From Ectocarpus siliculosus (lineage: Eukaryota > Sar > Phaeophyceae > Ectocarpales > Ectocarpaceae), in contig FN649734.1 in NCBI GenBank assembly GCA_000310025.1, positions 5,313,605 to 5,377,604 on the forward strand: 64,000 nucleotides of DNA. Reading direction: 5' to 3'. Shown here piece by piece: positions 62,347 through 64,000 of the stretch. Numbering within the stretch: position 1 is the stretch's first letter; every line of letters starts with the position of its first letter. The translations under genes and the position numbers were made by a program. Below the pieces are notes generated by a model, which searched no databases, had not been told where the DNA came from, and saw only the letters and a program-made list of their open reading frames with translations.

Positions 62347-64000
62347 ATCTCAATCTGTGTCAGGCAAAGCAGCAGAAATGGGTCGCTTAAGTGGTTCTGC
62401 ATCGTGTCGTTGTACGACTGTGTCGTGACAATAGATATCACACCCACAAATTATGCTACCGCAGGTGCAGCACAAGACTGTAAGGGTTTGAGGTCGTAAA
62501 GTTTCGGAGTTCTCGCAAATTCTGAATGAGTCGCCAAAGGGAGCGATAGAAAAGCAAGGTTGAACGGTTAAGGTCACATTTCCGCACGGGTAAAAGAGTA
62601 GTCATACGGCCGCAGGACAACTTCTGGCAAGGCCCACTTCGGGTTGAAGGTTGGTTACCTGCTATCGCGACTTCGGGACTTTGCATCGTCCGTTGTTGTC
62701 TTATAGTTACCGACGGTGATGCGATTTCGTGGCAACAACGATAGGATAGTGAGAAGGAATTCACCTCTGTGCAACACGTCGCCAACTTGGGGCAGTTACG
62801 GCAAGCAAAAAGTGTTTGCCAAGAAGTACTCAAGGAATGGGGGTAATGTGAGATCTACGAAGCCTTTTTACTTTTTACGATGCTACATCGTTTGATAGTT
62901 TTGAAGCGTTCAAAGTATCAAGATGTGTCACCGGCGTCCGGCAAGTTATATCGCATACGGCAACCCTCCGTGGGTAGGTCGTGAGACATCGTATCTTCGT
63001 GGAACGTGAATACGCTCATTTTCCAGTATTATTTCATGTATAGAAGCGCTTGTTCGTGAGCGCTTATAGCTTGTGAGAAGGCATTTCTTGAAGCCTTCAC
63101 GCGCTACAACGTGAAAGGAGGCGTGAACCGCAGAGGATGTCTTCCTCGTGATTTTGATCAGAACGCTTCAGGTAGAGACTCGCGAGACAGAGACAAAAAA
63201 TACATCTCAAGTATTATTTAAGCACCCGGTCGCAGTCTCCTGCACCTATCGCCGTCTTGCCTCTCTAGCCGAAGAGCTCCGGTCCTGGTTGCCCGGTGGA
63301 GGATTCCTCTACAGCGGCTCTTACAAGAGTACGCACGATCAAGCCCTTTCTTTCGCTCGCACTACCGTGTGCACAAGTTACGGACAAAACCCATGTACCC
63401 GAGACTCAAAAAGCAAACCTAGCCGACCTTCGCGATTTTCAATAACACCCCCGACACTTGTGGCTGTGTTGCTGCTGTTGTAGCTGTTGTGTTGTTGTTC
63501 TTGTTTTCTTCATATTTAGAAACCGTCCTGATCTCTGCTCAGTACCTTCTATCGCTCGTACTAGTCCAACTGACGTGGATGCTTTCCGTAGTCACAGACC
63601 AACGAGAGAAGGTACCTTGTTTGTGTGTGTACTCGGTAGGATACGAATCTCCAAGATCTCTGGGGGTTACGAAGATATATATGATGGGTGGGTGTGATGG
63701 ACTTGGCGCGCTAGGTTCTGCTTGCCTCCCCATGTCTCTCGCTTGTTAATACAAGGAACTTGAGTCAACCCGGTGTGCAGAAACGCCCTCGACAAGAGCC
63801 CGCGAGCGTGACAACGTACACGCGCCGACACTCTCAGCATACCTGACCCATTCTATGAAAATTGAATAGAAACCGAAGGACCCAGAGCAATTAAAACATA
63901 GGAGTACGTTATCAAAACAAACAGCCGCCGAACAGTCAGACATCGCAACGGGCTTGGCATGCACACAAAATAGATGGACAAAGGAGATCGACAAGTAGAG
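62347..64000. other. Right edge of the window, no supported gene
   Basis: It presumably includes the promoter of the tentative minus-strand gene. It contains a diverged copy of the dispersed element at 63480-63605. The minus-strand open frame at 62456-62833 (Cys-rich, 125 codons) has no domain pattern. Confidence 0.4.
63480..63605 (-). mobile_element. Dispersed short element, copy 4
   Basis: Matches copies 1 and 3 over AAACCG-CC-G-TCTC-GCTCAGTACCTTCTA, TAGTCCAACTGACGTGGA and CTTTCCGTAGTCAC. On the minus strand the peptide ending (VTTESIHVSWTSTSDRRY then stop) is conserved, and the tail is a degenerate AAC/ACA run. Confidence 0.6.

Noticed and set aside
1-64000. CRISPR arrays, bacterial operons or Shine-Dalgarno sites
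   Set aside because: None seen. Direct repeats present are microsatellites or duplications without regular unique spacers, and the genes are clearly spliced.

Overview
The window is nuclear DNA from an intron-rich eukaryote. The likely source is a stramenopile, and the best guess is a brown alga such as Ectocarpus. This rests on many short exons with GT-AG introns of about 120 to 2,000 bases, abundant CAG/GCG and other microsatellites, and a TPR gene in which every repeat is its own exon, a layout reported for brown-algal candidate immune receptors. No bacterial operons, ribosome-binding sites or CRISPR arrays were seen. A 100-N scaffold gap lies at 13611-13710. The species is an inference.

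Layout. (1) 471-737, plus: probable last exon of a gene entering from the left edge. (2) 1963-10431, minus: an 18-exon gene for about 1,009 residues, with a RelA/SpoT-like N-terminus followed by 14 kinesin-light-chain-type TPRs, each encoded by one 126- or 129-base phase-0 exon. (3) 13887-29929, minus: a complete conventional kinesin heavy chain in 23 exons (about 1,053 residues). Its last exon lies beside the gap and is duplicated in poor-quality sequence on the other side. (4) 29930-34328: a repeat-rich interval with two 5'-truncated LINE 3' ends inside a possible 2.2-kb TIR element. (5) 34329-40065, minus: an unrecognised 8-exon gene (about 743 residues) with a LINE fragment in intron 1. 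(6) 44840-51971, plus: a 10-exon ankyrin-repeat protein (857 residues) ending in a CaaX-type box. (7) 55389-56608, minus: a six-helix membrane protein of unknown role. (8) 57094-58059: a 966-bp non-autonomous hAT-like transposon with perfect 19-bp TIRs and a perfect 8-bp target duplication. (9) About 59821-62346, minus: a tentative gene with an acidic C-terminus.

I assembled the gene models by hand from splice sites. In genes 2, 3, 5 and 6 the exon phases match at every junction and total length is divisible by three, which is the main internal check. Nothing indicates the genes form one pathway. A kinesin-1 heavy chain beside a protein with kinesin-light-chain-type TPRs is notable but may be coincidence. 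Several repeat families recur: LINE copies ending in a C-run, a short element with an (AAC)n tail present four or five times, and assorted tandem duplications.
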